From the NCBI GenBank assembly GCA_015231795.1, contig JADGAX010000011.1, positions 1 through 60,301 on the forward strand: a stretch of DNA of 60,301 nt, in the 5' to 3' direction. Shown here piece after piece: positions 47,424 to 57,828 of this stretch. A model generated the notes under the pieces. The model did not search any database, was not told where the DNA came from, and saw nothing but the letters and a program-made list of their open reading frames with translations. The translations under genes were made by a program, and so were the position numbers. Each line of letters starts with the position of its first letter. Within the stretch, counting starts at the first letter, position 1. The stretch comes from Alphaproteobacteria bacterium (lineage in GTDB: Bacteria; Pseudomonadota; Alphaproteobacteria; Rhodospirillales; WMHbin7).

Positions 47424-49136
47424 TCACTTCTTGCCGTTGCGTCCGTTCGGACCATGTTCAAGTTTGGCTTTGGCCGCTTCGGCGACCTCGGGTTCCGGAT
47501 CGAAGATCAGGGTCTTCTTCCACTGGAAGCGGGCTTCGTTCCTGCGGCCCACGGCCCAGTAGACATCGCCCAGATGATCGTTGATCACCGGGTCCTCGGG
47601 CTGCAACTCGATGGCGCGCTCCATGAAGCGCACGGCGCCCTTCATGTCGTTCAGGCGGTACAGCACCCAACCCAGGCTGTCGGCGATATAGCCGTCGGTG
47701 GGGCGAAGATCGACGGCGCGTTCGATCATCTTGCGGGCCTGAACCAGATTGGTGCCCTGTTCGACCCACGAATAGCCAAGATAGTTCAGCACATAGGGCT
47801 GCTCGGGTTCGAAGACCAGCGCTTGCTTGAAGTCGGCCTCGGCCTTCGGCCATTGCTTCGAGCGCTCATAGGCGATTCCCCTGGCGTACAGGATGGGCCA
47901 GTGGCGCTTTTCCAGGTTGCCGATGCGCTGAATGGCCTTGGTGTAGGAATCTGCGGCGGCTTCGAACTTTTTGGCCTGACGCTGAATGTCGCCCAGGCTG
48001 ATCAGGGCGTCATAGCGCTGGGGGCGCTCGCTCGACAGTTGCTCGAGCAGCTTTTCGGCCTGATCCACCTTCTTCAGGCGGTTGTAGTTTTCCGCCTGAC
48101 GGATGCGTACCGGCCAGGAGGCGGGATCGGATGTCGGTATGGTTTCGTAGACGGCGTTGGCATCGTCAAGCCGGTTCATGTCTTCCAGAATGCCGCCGAT
48201 CAGCACCTTGAGCAGGGGAAAATCCGGCTGTAGCCCCTGGGACAGGCGGCAGAGCATCAGCGCCGTATCGGCGGCCCCCGCCTGCTTAAGCGAAGCTGCG
48301 GCGCCGAACAGGGCTTCGGCCATGCCTTCCGAGGCTTTGGAGATCGGCTTGCCGCCCTTGGCGATCACTTCGGCTTCGGCCTGTGGGTCCAGCATGGCCG
48401 AATCAGGATTGTCCGTCCGATAGCGTTCGAACAAGGCCTGTGCTTTGTCCTTTTCGCCGCGCGCCAAGTGGAAGGCGCCAACCACGCGCACGGCGCGCAA
48501 GGTCAAGCCAGCGGGACTGGCCAGGGTGCTTTCGTAAAGATGGGCCGCCGCCTGGGTGCGCCCGGCCAGTTCGTTGATCAGCCCGGCGTGAAAGCCGTAA
48601 AGCGGAGCCAGCGCGCTCGATTCCTTCAAGGGGGCCAACGCCGTCAGCGCCTTGTCGGTCTGGCCGTCGCCGTAATAGGACCAAGCTTCCAGCAAGGGGA
48701 TCATGAAACTATTCAAGCCGCGGCGCGGCTGGGTGGAAAGCCTGGACGCGGCGCGGGCGAAGTCGCCCTTCTTGGCGTCGCGCACGGTCAGGATGTAGAC
48801 GGCCGGCCCCGCCTCGGGATCAAGCGAAATCAGCCGCTCGGCCAAGGCTTCGGCCCTTGCGGTGCGTTCCTCGGCCATCATCAGCACGCTGGCCCGGGTC
48901 AGCAACTCGACATTGTTGGGGTCCTTGCTTAGCGCCTGATCGTAGGAACTGGCGGCCTCTTTGGTGTCGTGCTTACGCGTGGCGTGGCGCGCCGCCAGAT
49001 ACTGGCCCGATCCCGATTCGCCCACCAAGGTCGGCCCGTATGCGGATGTGGACATGCCCGCTTCGGTCGTAACGCAAGCCGAAAGCCCCAGGATCAGGGG
49101 AGAGGCCAGCAGGGAAAAGCGCATGAAGGACGTCAT
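47424..49136 (-). CDS. TPR lipoprotein
   Basis: The 570-residue protein has a lipoprotein signal ending LGLSAC (Cys about 21; the start could be Met5). The rest is TPR repeats, for example YDQALSKDPNNVELLTRASV, DAVYETIPTSDPASWPVRI and EADFKQALVFEPEQPYVLNY. It ends AKLEHGPNGRNGKK. Related proteins lie upstream of ispE in many alphaproteobacteria and are likely periplasmic or outer-membrane scaffolds. The partner is unknown. Confidence 0.9.
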   Translation of the reverse strand: MTSFMRFSLLASPLILGLSACVTTEAGMSTSAYGPTLVGESGSGQYLAARHATRKHDTKEAASSYDQALSKDPNNVELLTRASVLMMAEERTARAEALAERLISLDPEAGPAVYILTVRDAKKGDFARAASRLSTQPRRGLNSFMIPLLEAWSYYGDGQTDKALTALAPLKESSALAPLYGFHAGLINELAGRTQAAAHLYESTLASPAGLTLRAVRVVGAFHLARGEKDKAQALFERYRTDNPDSAMLDPQAEAEVIAKGGKPISKASEGMAEALFGAAASLKQAGAADTALMLCRLSQGLQPDFPLLKVLIGGILEDMNRLDDANAVYETIPTSDPASWPVRIRQAENYNRLKKVDQAEKLLEQLSSERPQRYDALISLGDIQRQAKKFEAAADSYTKAIQRIGNLEKRHWPILYARGIAYERSKQWPKAEADFKQALVFEPEQPYVLNYLGYSWVEQGTNLVQARKMIERAVDLRPTDGYIADSLGWVLYRLNDMKGAVRFMERAIELQPEDPVINDHLGDVYWAVGRRNEARFQWKKTLIFDPEPEVAEAAKAKLEHGPNGRNGKK

Positions 49137-49167
49137 CTAAACTCCGAAAGGAAGCAAAAGCGCTGGC

Positions 49168-50811
49168 TTACATATTGGGATAATTCGGCCCGCCGCCACC
49201 CTCGGGCACCTTCCAGACGATATTTTGCGTGGGATCCTTGATGTCGCAGGTTTTGCAATGCAGGCAATTCTGGGCATTGATGACCAAGCGGGGCTTGCCC
49301 GATTCGCCATCGCGCAGGATTTCATAGACCCCAGCCGGGCAGTAACGGGTTTCCGGCGAATCGTAAAGCGACAGGTTGACCGAAATCGCTACGTCGGGAT
49401 GTTTCAAGGTCAGGTGCGCCGGTTGGTTTTCCTCGTGGTTGGTGTTCGAGATGAACACGCTGGAAAGCCGGTCGAAGCTGACCAAGCCGTCGGGCTTCGG
49501 ATAGTCGATCTTCGGCCAGTCCTTGGCTTTTCCCAATTGGCTGTGATCGGCTTTGTGATGCAGGGTCCAGGGCGCCTTGCCGCCCAGGATATAAGTGTCG
49601 ATGGCCGAATAGGCCAAGCCCGCCCACAAGCCGTAATGGAAGGCGGGGCGGATGTTGCGCACCTGCTTCAATTCGTCCCACAGCCAGCTTTGGCGCAGCG
49701 CTTCGGGATAGGCGATCACTTCAATCCCGTGGCTCTCGTCATGGGGGCGGGTGAGCGCTTCGAAGATGGCCTCGGCGGCCACCATGCCCGACTTCATGGC
49801 GGTATGCGATCCCTTGATCTTGGCGACGTTCAGGAAACCCGCCGCGTCGCCCACCAGCACGGCGCCCGGAAGGGTTAGGCGCGGGATGGACTGCAAACCG
49901 CCTTCCGACAGCGCCCTGGCGCCGTAGGCGATGCGCCGCCCCCCCTCGAAGGTGGGGCGGATGGACGGATGGGTCTTGAAGCGCTGGAATTCCTCGAAGG
50001 GCGACAGATAGGGGTTGGGATAGTCGAGGCCGACCACGAATCCCACCGCCACCTGATTGTTTTCAAGGTGATACAGGAACGAGCCGCCATAGGTGTTGGC
50101 TTCCAAGGGCCAACCGATGCTGTGCATGATGTGGCCGGGACGGTGTTTGGCGGGATCGACTTCCCACAGTTCCTTGATGCCGATGCCGTAGGTCGGCGGA
50201 TCGCTGTCTTTCCTTAGGCCGAACTCTTCGCACAATTGGCGGGTCAAGGAACCCCGGCAGCCTTCGGCGAACACCGTCTGCTTGGCGCGAAGCTCGACGC
50301 CCCTGGTGAAATTGGCCGTGGGTTGTCCATCCTTGCCGATGCCCATGTCGCCGATGGCCACGCCCGCCACCGAACCGTCGTCCCTGTACAAAAGCTCGGC
50401 GGCGGCGAATCCGGGATAAATCTCCACCCCCAGCTCTTCGGCCTGGCTTGCCAGCCAGCGCACGACGTTGCCCAGGCTGACGATGTAATTGCCCTTGTTG
50501 TGCATCGAAGGCGGGGTCGGCAGTTGGTAAGACTTCGACGCCGTCAGGAAAAGGAAACGGTCCTCCCCGGCCGGGGTCAGAAGGGGGGCACCCTTGTCCT
50601 TCCAATTAGGGATCAGTTCGTTCAAGGCCCGGGGTTCCAGAACCGCGCCGGACAAAATGTGCGCCCCCGCCTCGCTGCCCTTTTCGATCACGCAGACCGA
50701 CAGTTCCTGGCCCTTTTCAAGACAAAGCTGTTTCAGGCGAATGGCCGTGGCCAAGCCGGATGGGCCCGCGCCCACGACCACCACATCGAATTCCATCACC
50801 TCGCGTTCCAT
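49168..50811 (-). CDS. etfD: Electron-transfer flavoprotein-ubiquinone oxidoreductase
   Basis: The 547-residue protein has the FAD-binding [19 protein letters not shown], the ubiquinone/membrane-binding middle ([40 protein letters not shown]) and a C-terminal 4Fe-4S region. That region includes YCPAGVYEI and [13 protein letters not shown], whose cysteines hold the cluster. It passes electrons from reduced ETF (fatty-acid and amino-acid oxidation) to quinone at the inner membrane. Met6 (50796) is an alternative start. The uracil-DNA glycosylase gene diverges from it. Confidence 0.96.
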   Translation of the reverse strand: MEREVMEFDVVVVGAGPSGLATAIRLKQLCLEKGQELSVCVIEKGSEAGAHILSGAVLEPRALNELIPNWKDKGAPLLTPAGEDRFLFLTASKSYQLPTPPSMHNKGNYIVSLGNVVRWLASQAEELGVEIYPGFAAAELLYRDDGSVAGVAIGDMGIGKDGQPTANFTRGVELRAKQTVFAEGCRGSLTRQLCEEFGLRKDSDPPTYGIGIKELWEVDPAKHRPGHIMHSIGWPLEANTYGGSFLYHLENNQVAVGFVVGLDYPNPYLSPFEEFQRFKTHPSIRPTFEGGRRIAYGARALSEGGLQSIPRLTLPGAVLVGDAAGFLNVAKIKGSHTAMKSGMVAAEAIFEALTRPHDESHGIEVIAYPEALRQSWLWDELKQVRNIRPAFHYGLWAGLAYSAIDTYILGGKAPWTLHHKADHSQLGKAKDWPKIDYPKPDGLVSFDRLSSVFISNTNHEENQPAHLTLKHPDVAISVNLSLYDSPETRYCPAGVYEILRDGESGKPRLVINAQNCLHCKTCDIKDPTQNIVWKVPEGGGGPNYPNM

Positions 50812-50912
50812 GGCGCGTCCCCGTTAGCAACTTTACCGAAAGGGTATTGGAGGGCTTTTCCGCCCCCGGTCAAGACCTGTTTCAATTCCCGATATGATGC
50901 TAGCTTGTCGCC

Positions 50913-51725
50913 ATGAATGCAATCGAAGCCGCCATGCCCCCCTTTGAGACCCTGCGCTGGTACCTGGACGCTGGCGTGGACGAGTGCGTGGGCGAGGTGG
51001 CGGCCAACCGTTTTGCAGCCCTTCCGGCACCCACAGCCCCCCCCGCTTCCTTGGCGGCGCGCCAGCCAGTCGTGTCCGAAGTCCGGCCAGCTTCTTCCAA
51101 GCCTGCGGCTGCGCCGCCGCGCCCCACCGCCCCCAGCATCGCCGCCGGAGCCAAGACGCTAGACGAGTTGAAGACGGCATTGCTGTCGCTGGAAGGCTGC
51201 GCGCTCAAATCCACCGCTACTCAGTTGGTTTTTGCCGACGGCAATCCAGAAGCCAAGGTGATGTTCATCGGCGAGGCGCCCGGCGCCGACGAGGATCGCA
51301 TCGGCAGGCCCTTTGTCGGCCAAGCGGGGCGGCTGCTCGACAAGATGCTGGGTTCGATCGGCCTTGACCGAGACAAAGCCTATATCACCAATCTGCTGGT
51401 CTGGCGTCCACCCGGCAACCGCACGCCCACCCCACAGGAGGTGGCCTTACTGCTGCCCTTCCTGGAGCGCCATATCGAACTGGTCGATCCCGAACTGGTG
51501 GTGCTTCTGGGCGGTACGGCGGCCCAGGCCGTGCTGGCCAAGTCCGAGGGCATCACCAAGCTGCGCGGCAAGTGGTTCGATTATGCGACACCCGGTCTGG
51601 TGCGCCCCGTCCATGCCCTGGCCACCTTCCATCCAGCCTATTTGTTGCGCCAACCTGCCCAGAAACGCGAGGCTTGGCGCGATCTGTTGATGTTGCGACG
51701 TAAGCTAGACGAGCTTGGCGTCTGA
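50913..51725 (+). CDS. Uracil-DNA glycosylase, family 4-like, without Fe-S cysteines
   Basis: The 270-residue protein has an Ala/Pro-rich linker (about 36-78). A family-4 UDG domain follows: [20 protein letters not shown] (motif A, E121), the [18 protein letters not shown] loop and [10 protein letters not shown] (motif B). Of the four cluster cysteines only C96 is plain: K99 stands at the second place, W164 at the third and Leu near 180 at the fourth. This Cys-poor form may lack the 4Fe-4S cluster. It removes uracil from DNA. Confidence 0.88.
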   Translation: MNAIEAAMPPFETLRWYLDAGVDECVGEVAANRFAALPAPTAPPASLAARQPVVSEVRPASSKPAAAPPRPTAPSIAAGAKTLDELKTALLSLEGCALKSTATQLVFADGNPEAKVMFIGEAPGADEDRIGRPFVGQAGRLLDKMLGSIGLDRDKAYITNLLVWRPPGNRTPTPQEVALLLPFLERHIELVDPELVVLLGGTAAQAVLAKSEGITKLRGKWFDYATPGLVRPVHALATFHPAYLLRQPAQKREAWRDLLMLRRKLDELGV

Positions 51726-51820
51726 ATAATAACGGTGAATCGTCCTTATCCACAGGAAAGACTCTGCCCTGGGGCGCTTTCCCTTGCCCGTCCAGGGGGG
51801 ATCAGTTACGAGTCCCGGCC

Positions 51821-53689
51821 ATGACCTGGACCGACCGGATAGAACAAGCAGTTCCGGCAGTGGTCCGCGTTCTGGCTTTGGTGGCTCTGTTTGCCGCCCA
51901 AGACGCAAGGGCAGATACCTTGCGGGACGCGGCGCCGGTCACCGGTGATGGACAGCCAGTGAGAACGGCCTCTGTTACGGGTGAGCTTGAACGATTAGGC
52001 CGAGTAACCAGCCTGCCCGAAATTCTTTCGGCGGAGGATGCGCAGCGCTATGCGAACGCCGTCTCGTTTCAAGAAAATGGTAGTTGGGCCGCCGCCGACA
52101 AGGAATTGGCGCGGGTAACCGATCCCATCTTGAAGGGCACCTTGCTGGCCGACCGTTATCTATCCGGCCGCTACAAGCCCAAGGCTGCGGAAATCAAGGA
52201 ATGGATGGCCAAATACGCCGACCATCCCGACGCGACCCTGGTCTATAAGATGATGGGCAAGGGGGCTGCGGCTGTTCGCGGCGTCAAGCGTCCGGTGCAG
52301 ACCGGCTATCTGCGCGGCTTCTCGGAAGGTTCCGGCATCGACGAGGAAGTCGGCTCGTGGAAAGTGGCCGAGAAGAAGTCCGACAAGCCCTTGTCGGCCA
52401 AGGAACGCGCCCTGGAAAAGTCCTGGAGCGGCGATTTCCGCAAGCAATTGCGAAGCGGCGAGGTCGATCAGGCGCGCCGTCTGCTTGAAAGCCCCAAGGC
52501 GCGCCAGCTTCTGGACGACGTTACCTATGACGAAGCCAGAATCGCTTTAGCCACCGGCTATTTCCTAAGAACCCGCGACGAGGACGCGCTGGAGCTTGCC
52601 AGCCAGGCCGCCCAGCGCTCGGGCGACGAGGTGCCGGGCGCCCATTGGATCGCGGGCTTGGCCGCGTGGCGTCTGGGGCGCATCGAGAATGCCAGGATTC
52701 ACTTCGAAACTCTGGCCAATCGCGAGAATGCGCAGCCTGGCCTGATGGCCGCCGCCGCTTTCTGGGCGGGCAGGGCCAACCTGACGCTCAAGCGTCCCGA
52801 AATGGTCGATTACTGGTTTACCATCGCGGCCAGTCAGCCGCGCAGCTTCTATGGATTGCTGTCGCATCGCATGCGCGGCCTGTCGATCCGTTTCGAAGAT
52901 TCGAACGTTTTGTTCACCGAAGATGACGCCGCCCTTTTGATGAACCATGCCGGGGCTAGACGCGCCTTGGCGCTGCTTCAAGTTGACGAGACCGAGCAAG
53001 CCGAACGCGAATTCAGGAAACTGTATTCTGGGGCGACGCCCAGTCTGGCCAAGGCGTTGCTGGGCGCTTCCAAACTGGCTGACATGCCGGGGCTGGCCAT
53101 TCGCCTTGGCGGCGTGATGAGCGACCGCGACGGGCGCATGCATGATTCGGCCCTGTATCCCCTGCCGCCTTGGAAGCCGGATGGCGGATGGCGGATCGAC
53201 CGCGCTCTGGTTTATTCGCTGATGCGCCAGGAATCGGCCTTCAACCCGTCGGCCAAAAGTCGGGCCGGCGCCAAAGGGCTGATGCAGTTGATGCCCGCCA
53301 CGGCGCGGCTGGTCGGCGGCAAGGCGGGCGCCAAGCAGGTCATGGACCCTGAAACCAATATCGAGCTGAGCCAGCGTTACATCCAGAGCTTGCTGAAAGA
53401 CCCGGGCATCGACGGCAATCTGTTCCTGCTGGCCGCCGCCTATAATGGCGGGCCGGGCAAGGCCCTGCGCTGGGAGCGTCAGTCGGACCATCGCGACGAC
53501 CCATTGCTGCTTTTGGAAAGCATTCCGTCTCGCGAAACCAGGGCTTATATCAAACGGATCATGTCCAATCTGTGGATGTATCGCGCCAGACTTCGCCAGC
53601 CCAATCCGGAACTGGACATGCTGGCGGCAGGCGAATGGCCGATCTATGCCGGTCTCGACGCCCTTCCGGCAACGGTTTCAAGCCGCTAA
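51821..53689 (+). CDS. slt: Soluble lytic murein transglycosylase (Slt70-like)
   Basis: The 622-residue protein has a signal segment (ALVALFAAQDARA), a long alpha-helical superhelical domain (about 60-440) and a C-terminal SLT domain. The catalytic Glu is in SLMRQESAFNPSAKSRAGAK, followed by GLMQLMPATARL and AAAYNGGPGKAL. It cleaves the MurNAc-GlcNAc bond with 1,6-anhydro formation during wall turnover. The last 12 bases overlap the convergent chaC gene. Confidence 0.94.
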   Translation: MTWTDRIEQAVPAVVRVLALVALFAAQDARADTLRDAAPVTGDGQPVRTASVTGELERLGRVTSLPEILSAEDAQRYANAVSFQENGSWAAADKELARVTDPILKGTLLADRYLSGRYKPKAAEIKEWMAKYADHPDATLVYKMMGKGAAAVRGVKRPVQTGYLRGFSEGSGIDEEVGSWKVAEKKSDKPLSAKERALEKSWSGDFRKQLRSGEVDQARRLLESPKARQLLDDVTYDEARIALATGYFLRTRDEDALELASQAAQRSGDEVPGAHWIAGLAAWRLGRIENARIHFETLANRENAQPGLMAAAAFWAGRANLTLKRPEMVDYWFTIAASQPRSFYGLLSHRMRGLSIRFEDSNVLFTEDDAALLMNHAGARRALALLQVDETEQAEREFRKLYSGATPSLAKALLGASKLADMPGLAIRLGGVMSDRDGRMHDSALYPLPPWKPDGGWRIDRALVYSLMRQESAFNPSAKSRAGAKGLMQLMPATARLVGGKAGAKQVMDPETNIELSQRYIQSLLKDPGIDGNLFLLAAAYNGGPGKALRWERQSDHRDDPLLLLESIPSRETRAYIKRIMSNLWMYRARLRQPNPELDMLAAGEWPIYAGLDALPATVSSR

Positions 53690-54193
53690 TTTTAGTATCC
53701 GCTTCAACTTGGCGTCATGGATGCCCAGCTTGTCCATGCAAGCCAGCGTCGATTCGAGATATTCGTAGGCGCGGCCCTTTTCGCCCAAGCCGTGGCGAAT
53801 GCGCTGGGCGGCGTCTTCTTCCTTCAGGCGGCAATATTGCGGGTGGTCGCGTTTGGCCACGAAAGCCAGGGCCATGACCTGCGAGCCATCCTGAAGGCGC
53901 GTTCTCAAATGGCGCGGTTCGTAGACTTCGGTCGGCATTTCGCGTTCATGCAGCATGTCCGACACGATCTTTTCTTCGCCCCGCTTGACCAGATGCGCCA
54001 ATCCCTGGCACGAGCCGCCCAGGTCAAGTCCCATGACCAGACCAGGATTCTCCATGGTTCCGCGATAGCGGACGGACAGAATGCAAAGCGCTCGGTGGTA
54101 GCCGTTGATCCAGGCGGCGCTGGTTCTTTCAGGCTGAAAGCCGGGATACCACATCAGCGAGGCATAGGCGAAAACCCAAAGCCGCTCCGCCAT
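53678..54193 (-). CDS. chaC: ChaC-type gamma-glutamylcyclotransferase
   Basis: The start at 54193 (MAERLWVFAYASLMW) is selected because the upstream extension is an antisense frame of the EamA gene. The 171-residue protein has the YASLMW-type P-loop-like glycine region (ASLMWYPGF), catalytic Glu in KRGEEKIVSDMLHEREM, and the ChaC AYEYLESTLACMDKLGI end. ChaC breaks glutathione to 5-oxoproline and Cys-Gly. It lies six bases after the transporter gene. Confidence 0.92.
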   Translation of the reverse strand: MAERLWVFAYASLMWYPGFQPERTSAAWINGYHRALCILSVRYRGTMENPGLVMGLDLGGSCQGLAHLVKRGEEKIVSDMLHEREMPTEVYEPRHLRTRLQDGSQVMALAFVAKRDHPQYCRLKEEDAAQRIRHGLGEKGRAYEYLESTLACMDKLGIHDAKLKRILKLAA

Positions 54194-54198
54194 CGCGC

Positions 54199-55083
54199 TC
54201 AGGCCCGGTTGGCCAGCGCCACGCCCGCCGCCACCACGCCCATGCCGAGAAGCGCAATCCAAGACAGGGTTTCGTCGAACAGGAAATAGGCGATCAAGCT
54301 GGTGGCCGGAGGAACAAGATAGAAGAAGCTGGCGACCTTGGCGGCAGCTCCGGCGCGGATCAGGCGGTAGAGAAGCGTGATGGCGCCGACCGACAAGACC
54401 AAGCAAAGCCAAGCCAGAGCGAAAATGAACTCGCCGCTCCAGGTGATGACGCGGGTCTCCAGCGAAAAGGCCATGACGGCCATGGCCGTCCCGGCGGCCG
54501 CATATTGAATGACGGCGCCGGTGCGCAGGTCCATGCCCGAGCAGTGGCGCTTTTGGTAAAGCGTGCCCAGAGTGATGCCGACCACCGCGCCGATGGCCCA
54601 GGGCAGGCCTGCAAAGCCCACCGAACCGGGATGCACCTTCTCGGCCACCACCAAGATCACGCCCAATAGGCCTAGGATAAGGCCCGCCCACTGTTTGGGC
54701 CGGACGCGCTCGCCCAGGATGGGGCCTGCCAGAACGGCGGTCAGCAGGGGCTGCAATCCGCAGACCAGGGCGGTGATGCCCGCCCCCAAACCCAGCGAAA
54801 TGGCAGCGAACACGCCGCCCAGATAGACCCCGTGGACCAAAAGGCCCGCCAGGGCGATCCGGCCTGCCAGAAGGGGCGAGCCGGGCCAGGGGGCGCGCAT
54901 GACCAGGGCCGTCAGCGCCATCAGGGCGGTGACGATGATGAAGCGGGTCAGCAGGAAGGTGAAGGGTTCGGCATAGGGCGCGCCCATCTTGGAGCCGATG
55001 AAGCCTGTGCTCCAAAGCAGAACGAACAGGCCTGGCGCTATGGCGGCCAGCATGTCGCTTTGGCGGTCCTTATGATCGTTCAT
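54199..55083 (-). CDS. EamA-family (DMT) transporter
   Basis: The 294-residue inner-membrane protein has ten predicted helices in two EamA repeats. Examples are AAIAPGLFVLLWSTGFIGSK, the small-residue-rich VHGVYLGGVFAAISLGLGA, and the second half starting LPWAIGAVVGITLGTLY. Such proteins export metabolites, but the substrate is unknown. It is the first gene of a pair with chaC. Confidence 0.92.
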   Translation of the reverse strand: MNDHKDRQSDMLAAIAPGLFVLLWSTGFIGSKMGAPYAEPFTFLLTRFIIVTALMALTALVMRAPWPGSPLLAGRIALAGLLVHGVYLGGVFAAISLGLGAGITALVCGLQPLLTAVLAGPILGERVRPKQWAGLILGLLGVILVVAEKVHPGSVGFAGLPWAIGAVVGITLGTLYQKRHCSGMDLRTGAVIQYAAAGTAMAVMAFSLETRVITWSGEFIFALAWLCLVLSVGAITLLYRLIRAGAAAKVASFFYLVPPATSLIAYFLFDETLSWIALLGMGVVAAGVALANRA

Positions 55084-55205
55084 GGCGCCACTCTAGACCC
55101 GGCACGATCCGGGCGCGAGGCTTTTACAAACCGGAGAATTTGGCCGGGATTGGCGCTTGCGTCCCGGACTCTCCTATGGCAATGTGCGCGCCCTGCGTAC
55201 CGGAC

Positions 55206-55280
<75 letters not shown>

Positions 55281-55454
55281 GTTTTCTTGCCGCGCGGCGG
55301 AAAATATGGCGCAATAAGTTATGACCGGCACGCACCAACTTTCCATGGCCTTCGTTCTTGAAAGTCTGCGCCGTCGCCGAAATCGGCCCGGAACGGTCGC
55401 CGCCGCCGCGAGCCAGGATGGCACGCCGACCTTGCGCCGACACCGGGGATATCC

Positions 55455-56267
55455 TTGAGCGATCCTTCCGGTCTTTCCCTCCTGTTCGACAGACGGCAAT
55501 TGAGGCTCCAGCGCCTAAGGGCGATGGCTGGCTTTGACGCGCATGATTTCCTGTTTCGGGAAGCGGCCCAGCGGCTGGCCGACCGGCTTTTGGACATCCG
55601 GCGCGATTTTCCCCTAGCCTTCGAATTGGGGGCCAAGGGAGGGCTGATGGCCAAGGCCCTTCGGGGTGGCGATGGCGGGCGGGTTGGCCGCTTAATCTCG
55701 CTGGATATGGATGCGGCCCTGCTGGCGTCCGATGGACCGGGAATCGTGGCCGATCTTGAATTGCCGCCCCTGGCGCCTGCCTCGGCCGATCTGGTTGTCG
55801 GTTGCCTAGCGCTTCACTGGGTGAATGATCTGCCCGGCCTGCTGGCGCAAATCCGCCAAATTTTGAAGCCGGGCGGGCTATTTCTGGCGTCGATGCTGGG
55901 CGGCGGCACGCTGAGGGAACTGCGCGAGGCGTTCCTGCTGGCCGAAAGCGAGATATCGGGCGGCGCGGCACCCCGGGTCATTCCCATGGCCGACATCAAG
56001 GATTTAGGCGGCCTGCTGCAGCGCGCCCGATTCGATCAGCCGGTGGCCGACAGCGAGGTCCTGACCGCCGAATACGCCAACCCCCTGGCCTTGCTGACCG
56101 ATTTGCAGGGGATGGGCGAGGGAAACGCCATGGTCCAAAGGTCGAGGCGGCCCATGACTCGCCAAGTGCTGCTGCGCATGGCTCAATTGTATCAGGAGCG
56201 CTTCTCGGGTCCCGAAGGTCGGGTTCCGGCCAGCTTCGAGATACTGACCCTGACCGGCTGGGCTTAA
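55455..56267 (+). CDS. SAM-dependent methyltransferase (BioC/NDUFAF5-like)
   Basis: The start is taken as TTG 55455 with GGGGA upstream, because the family N-terminus LLFDRRQLRLQRLRAM needs it; the next in-frame Met (24) would cut it. The 270-residue protein has motif I AFELGAKGGLMAKAL, a D in SLDMDAAL, motif IV ADLVVGCLALHWVNDLPGLL and LKPGGLFLASMLGGGTLREL. NDUFAF5 homologues modify a complex I Arg; BioC methylates malonyl-ACP. Which is meant is unclear. Confidence 0.87.
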   Translation: MSDPSGLSLLFDRRQLRLQRLRAMAGFDAHDFLFREAAQRLADRLLDIRRDFPLAFELGAKGGLMAKALRGGDGGRVGRLISLDMDAALLASDGPGIVADLELPPLAPASADLVVGCLALHWVNDLPGLLAQIRQILKPGGLFLASMLGGGTLRELREAFLLAESEISGGAAPRVIPMADIKDLGGLLQRARFDQPVADSEVLTAEYANPLALLTDLQGMGEGNAMVQRSRRPMTRQVLLRMAQLYQERFSGPEGRVPASFEILTLTGWA

Positions 56268-56322
56268 GATTCATGGCCTCAAAGGGGTTGAGCTTCCAGG
56301 CCGCCTCGACCATTATCAGCAG

Positions 56323-57129
56323 ATGGAACGCGCAAGATCAGAAGCGGCCCGGGTCCGCATTCACACCTCCCCGGATTTCGAAGGCATGCGCAAGGCGGGA
56401 CGCCTGGCGGCGGAGATTCTTGATTTCATTACGCCTTATGTGAAGCCGGGCGTCACAACCAGCGAGTTGGACCGCCTGTGCCACGAAAAGATCCTGGCTG
56501 CCGAAGCGATTCCGGCGCCGCTCAACTATCGGGGCTATCCGAAATCGATCTGCACCTCGGTCAATCACGTTGTTTGCCACGGCATTCCGGGCGACAAGGT
56601 TCTGATGCCGGGCGACATTTTGAATATCGACGTCACAGTGGTCCTGGATGGCTGGTATGGCGATTCGTCTCGCATGTATCCGGTCGGCGACATCGCCCTT
56701 AAGGCCAAGCGACTGATCGACGTGACCTATGAAGCCATGATGCGCGGCATCGCGGTGGTCAGGCCCGGCGCCACGCTGGGCGATGTCGGCCACGCCATTC
56801 AAAGCCATGTCGAAGCCAACCGCTGTTCGGTGGTGCGCGATTTTTGCGGCCACGGGCTGGGCCGCGTTTTCCACGAACCGCCCAATGTGATGCATTTCGG
56901 CCAACCGGGTCAGGGAATGGTGCTGGAAGAAGGCATGTTCTTCACCATCGAGCCGATGGTCAATCTGGGCCGTTATGAAACCAAAATCCTGGCCGATGGC
57001 TGGACGGCGGTCACCAAGGACAGGTCGCTGTCGGCGCAGTTCGAACATTCGATCGGTGTCACGGCGCAAGGCTTTGAAATCTTCACCCTGTCGCCCGCCG
57101 GTCTCGACCGACCGCCCTATCCGGCCTGA
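56323..57129 (+). CDS. map: Methionine aminopeptidase, type I
   Basis: The 268-residue protein removes the initiator Met. The metal ligands are in NIDVTVVLDGWYGDSS (two Asp), CGHGLGRVFHEPP (His), MFFTIEPMV (Glu) and QFEHSIGVT (Glu). HVVCHGIPGDK is also typical. It lies three bases before radC, followed by yqgE and greB in a compact plus-strand run. Confidence 0.96.
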   Translation: MERARSEAARVRIHTSPDFEGMRKAGRLAAEILDFITPYVKPGVTTSELDRLCHEKILAAEAIPAPLNYRGYPKSICTSVNHVVCHGIPGDKVLMPGDILNIDVTVVLDGWYGDSSRMYPVGDIALKAKRLIDVTYEAMMRGIAVVRPGATLGDVGHAIQSHVEANRCSVVRDFCGHGLGRVFHEPPNVMHFGQPGQGMVLEEGMFFTIEPMVNLGRYETKILADGWTAVTKDRSLSAQFEHSIGVTAQGFEIFTLSPAGLDRPPYPA

Positions 57130-57132
57130 CGC

Positions 57133-57828
57133 ATGTCCGAGCCATCGGACAAGAAGACGCCCCATTATCACGGACACCGTGAACGACTGCGCAAGCGCTT
57201 TCTGGACAGCCAGGGCGAGGGCATGCCCGATTATGAAATTCTGGAACTGTTGCTGATGGCGGCCTTGCCGCAGCGCGACGTCAAGCCGCTGGCCAAGGAC
57301 CTGATCGCCCGTTTCGAAAGCCTTTCCGGCGTGCTGACGGCCAGCCCTGAGGAATTGATGTCGGTGCCCGGCATCAAGGAAACCGCCTGCACGGCTCTGA
57401 AGGTGGTGCAGACGGCCGCTGTGCGCCTATCCAAGGCGGTGCTGCTGGACAAGCCGATCATCGCCAGCTGGGATCGATTGATCGATTACTGCCGCACCGC
57501 CATGGGCCATGACAAGGTGGAAAGTTTCCGTATCTTGTTCCTGGACCGCAAGAACCGTTTGATCGCCGACGAGGCGCAACAGCGGGGCACGGTCGATCAT
57601 ACGCCGGTCTATCCGCGGGAAATCGTGAAGCGGGCGCTTGATCTGGGCGCGTCGGCGATGATCCTGGTGCATAACCATCCATCGGGCGACGTGACGCCCT
57701 CCAAGGACGATATCGCCATGACCAGAAACATCCGCGAAAGCGCCGAGAAGTTGGGCATTGCCTTATTCGACCATCTGATCGTTTCAAGGTCGGGCGAGAG
57801 CAGCTTTAAAGCCATGGGGTTGTTGTGA
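57133..57828 (+). CDS. radC: RadC-family JAB1/MPN-domain protein
   Basis: The 231-residue protein has an N-terminal helix-hairpin-helix-like region (PDYEILELLLMAALPQRDVK). The C-terminal MPN domain keeps the metal site: E in FLDRKNRLIADE and VHNHPSGDVTPSKDD. RadC's role in repair is doubtful, and its function remains open. Its stop overlaps the next start (GTGATG). Confidence 0.94.
   Translation: MSEPSDKKTPHYHGHRERLRKRFLDSQGEGMPDYEILELLLMAALPQRDVKPLAKDLIARFESLSGVLTASPEELMSVPGIKETACTALKVVQTAAVRLSKAVLLDKPIIASWDRLIDYCRTAMGHDKVESFRILFLDRKNRLIADEAQQRGTVDHTPVYPREIVKRALDLGASAMILVHNHPSGDVTPSKDDIAMTRNIRESAEKLGIALFDHLIVSRSGESSFKAMGLL

Noticed and set aside
54194-55015. ChaC frame extended to 445 residues
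   Set aside because: The first 270 or so codons are an out-of-frame reading of the EamA transporter gene. ATG 54193 gives a normal ChaC.
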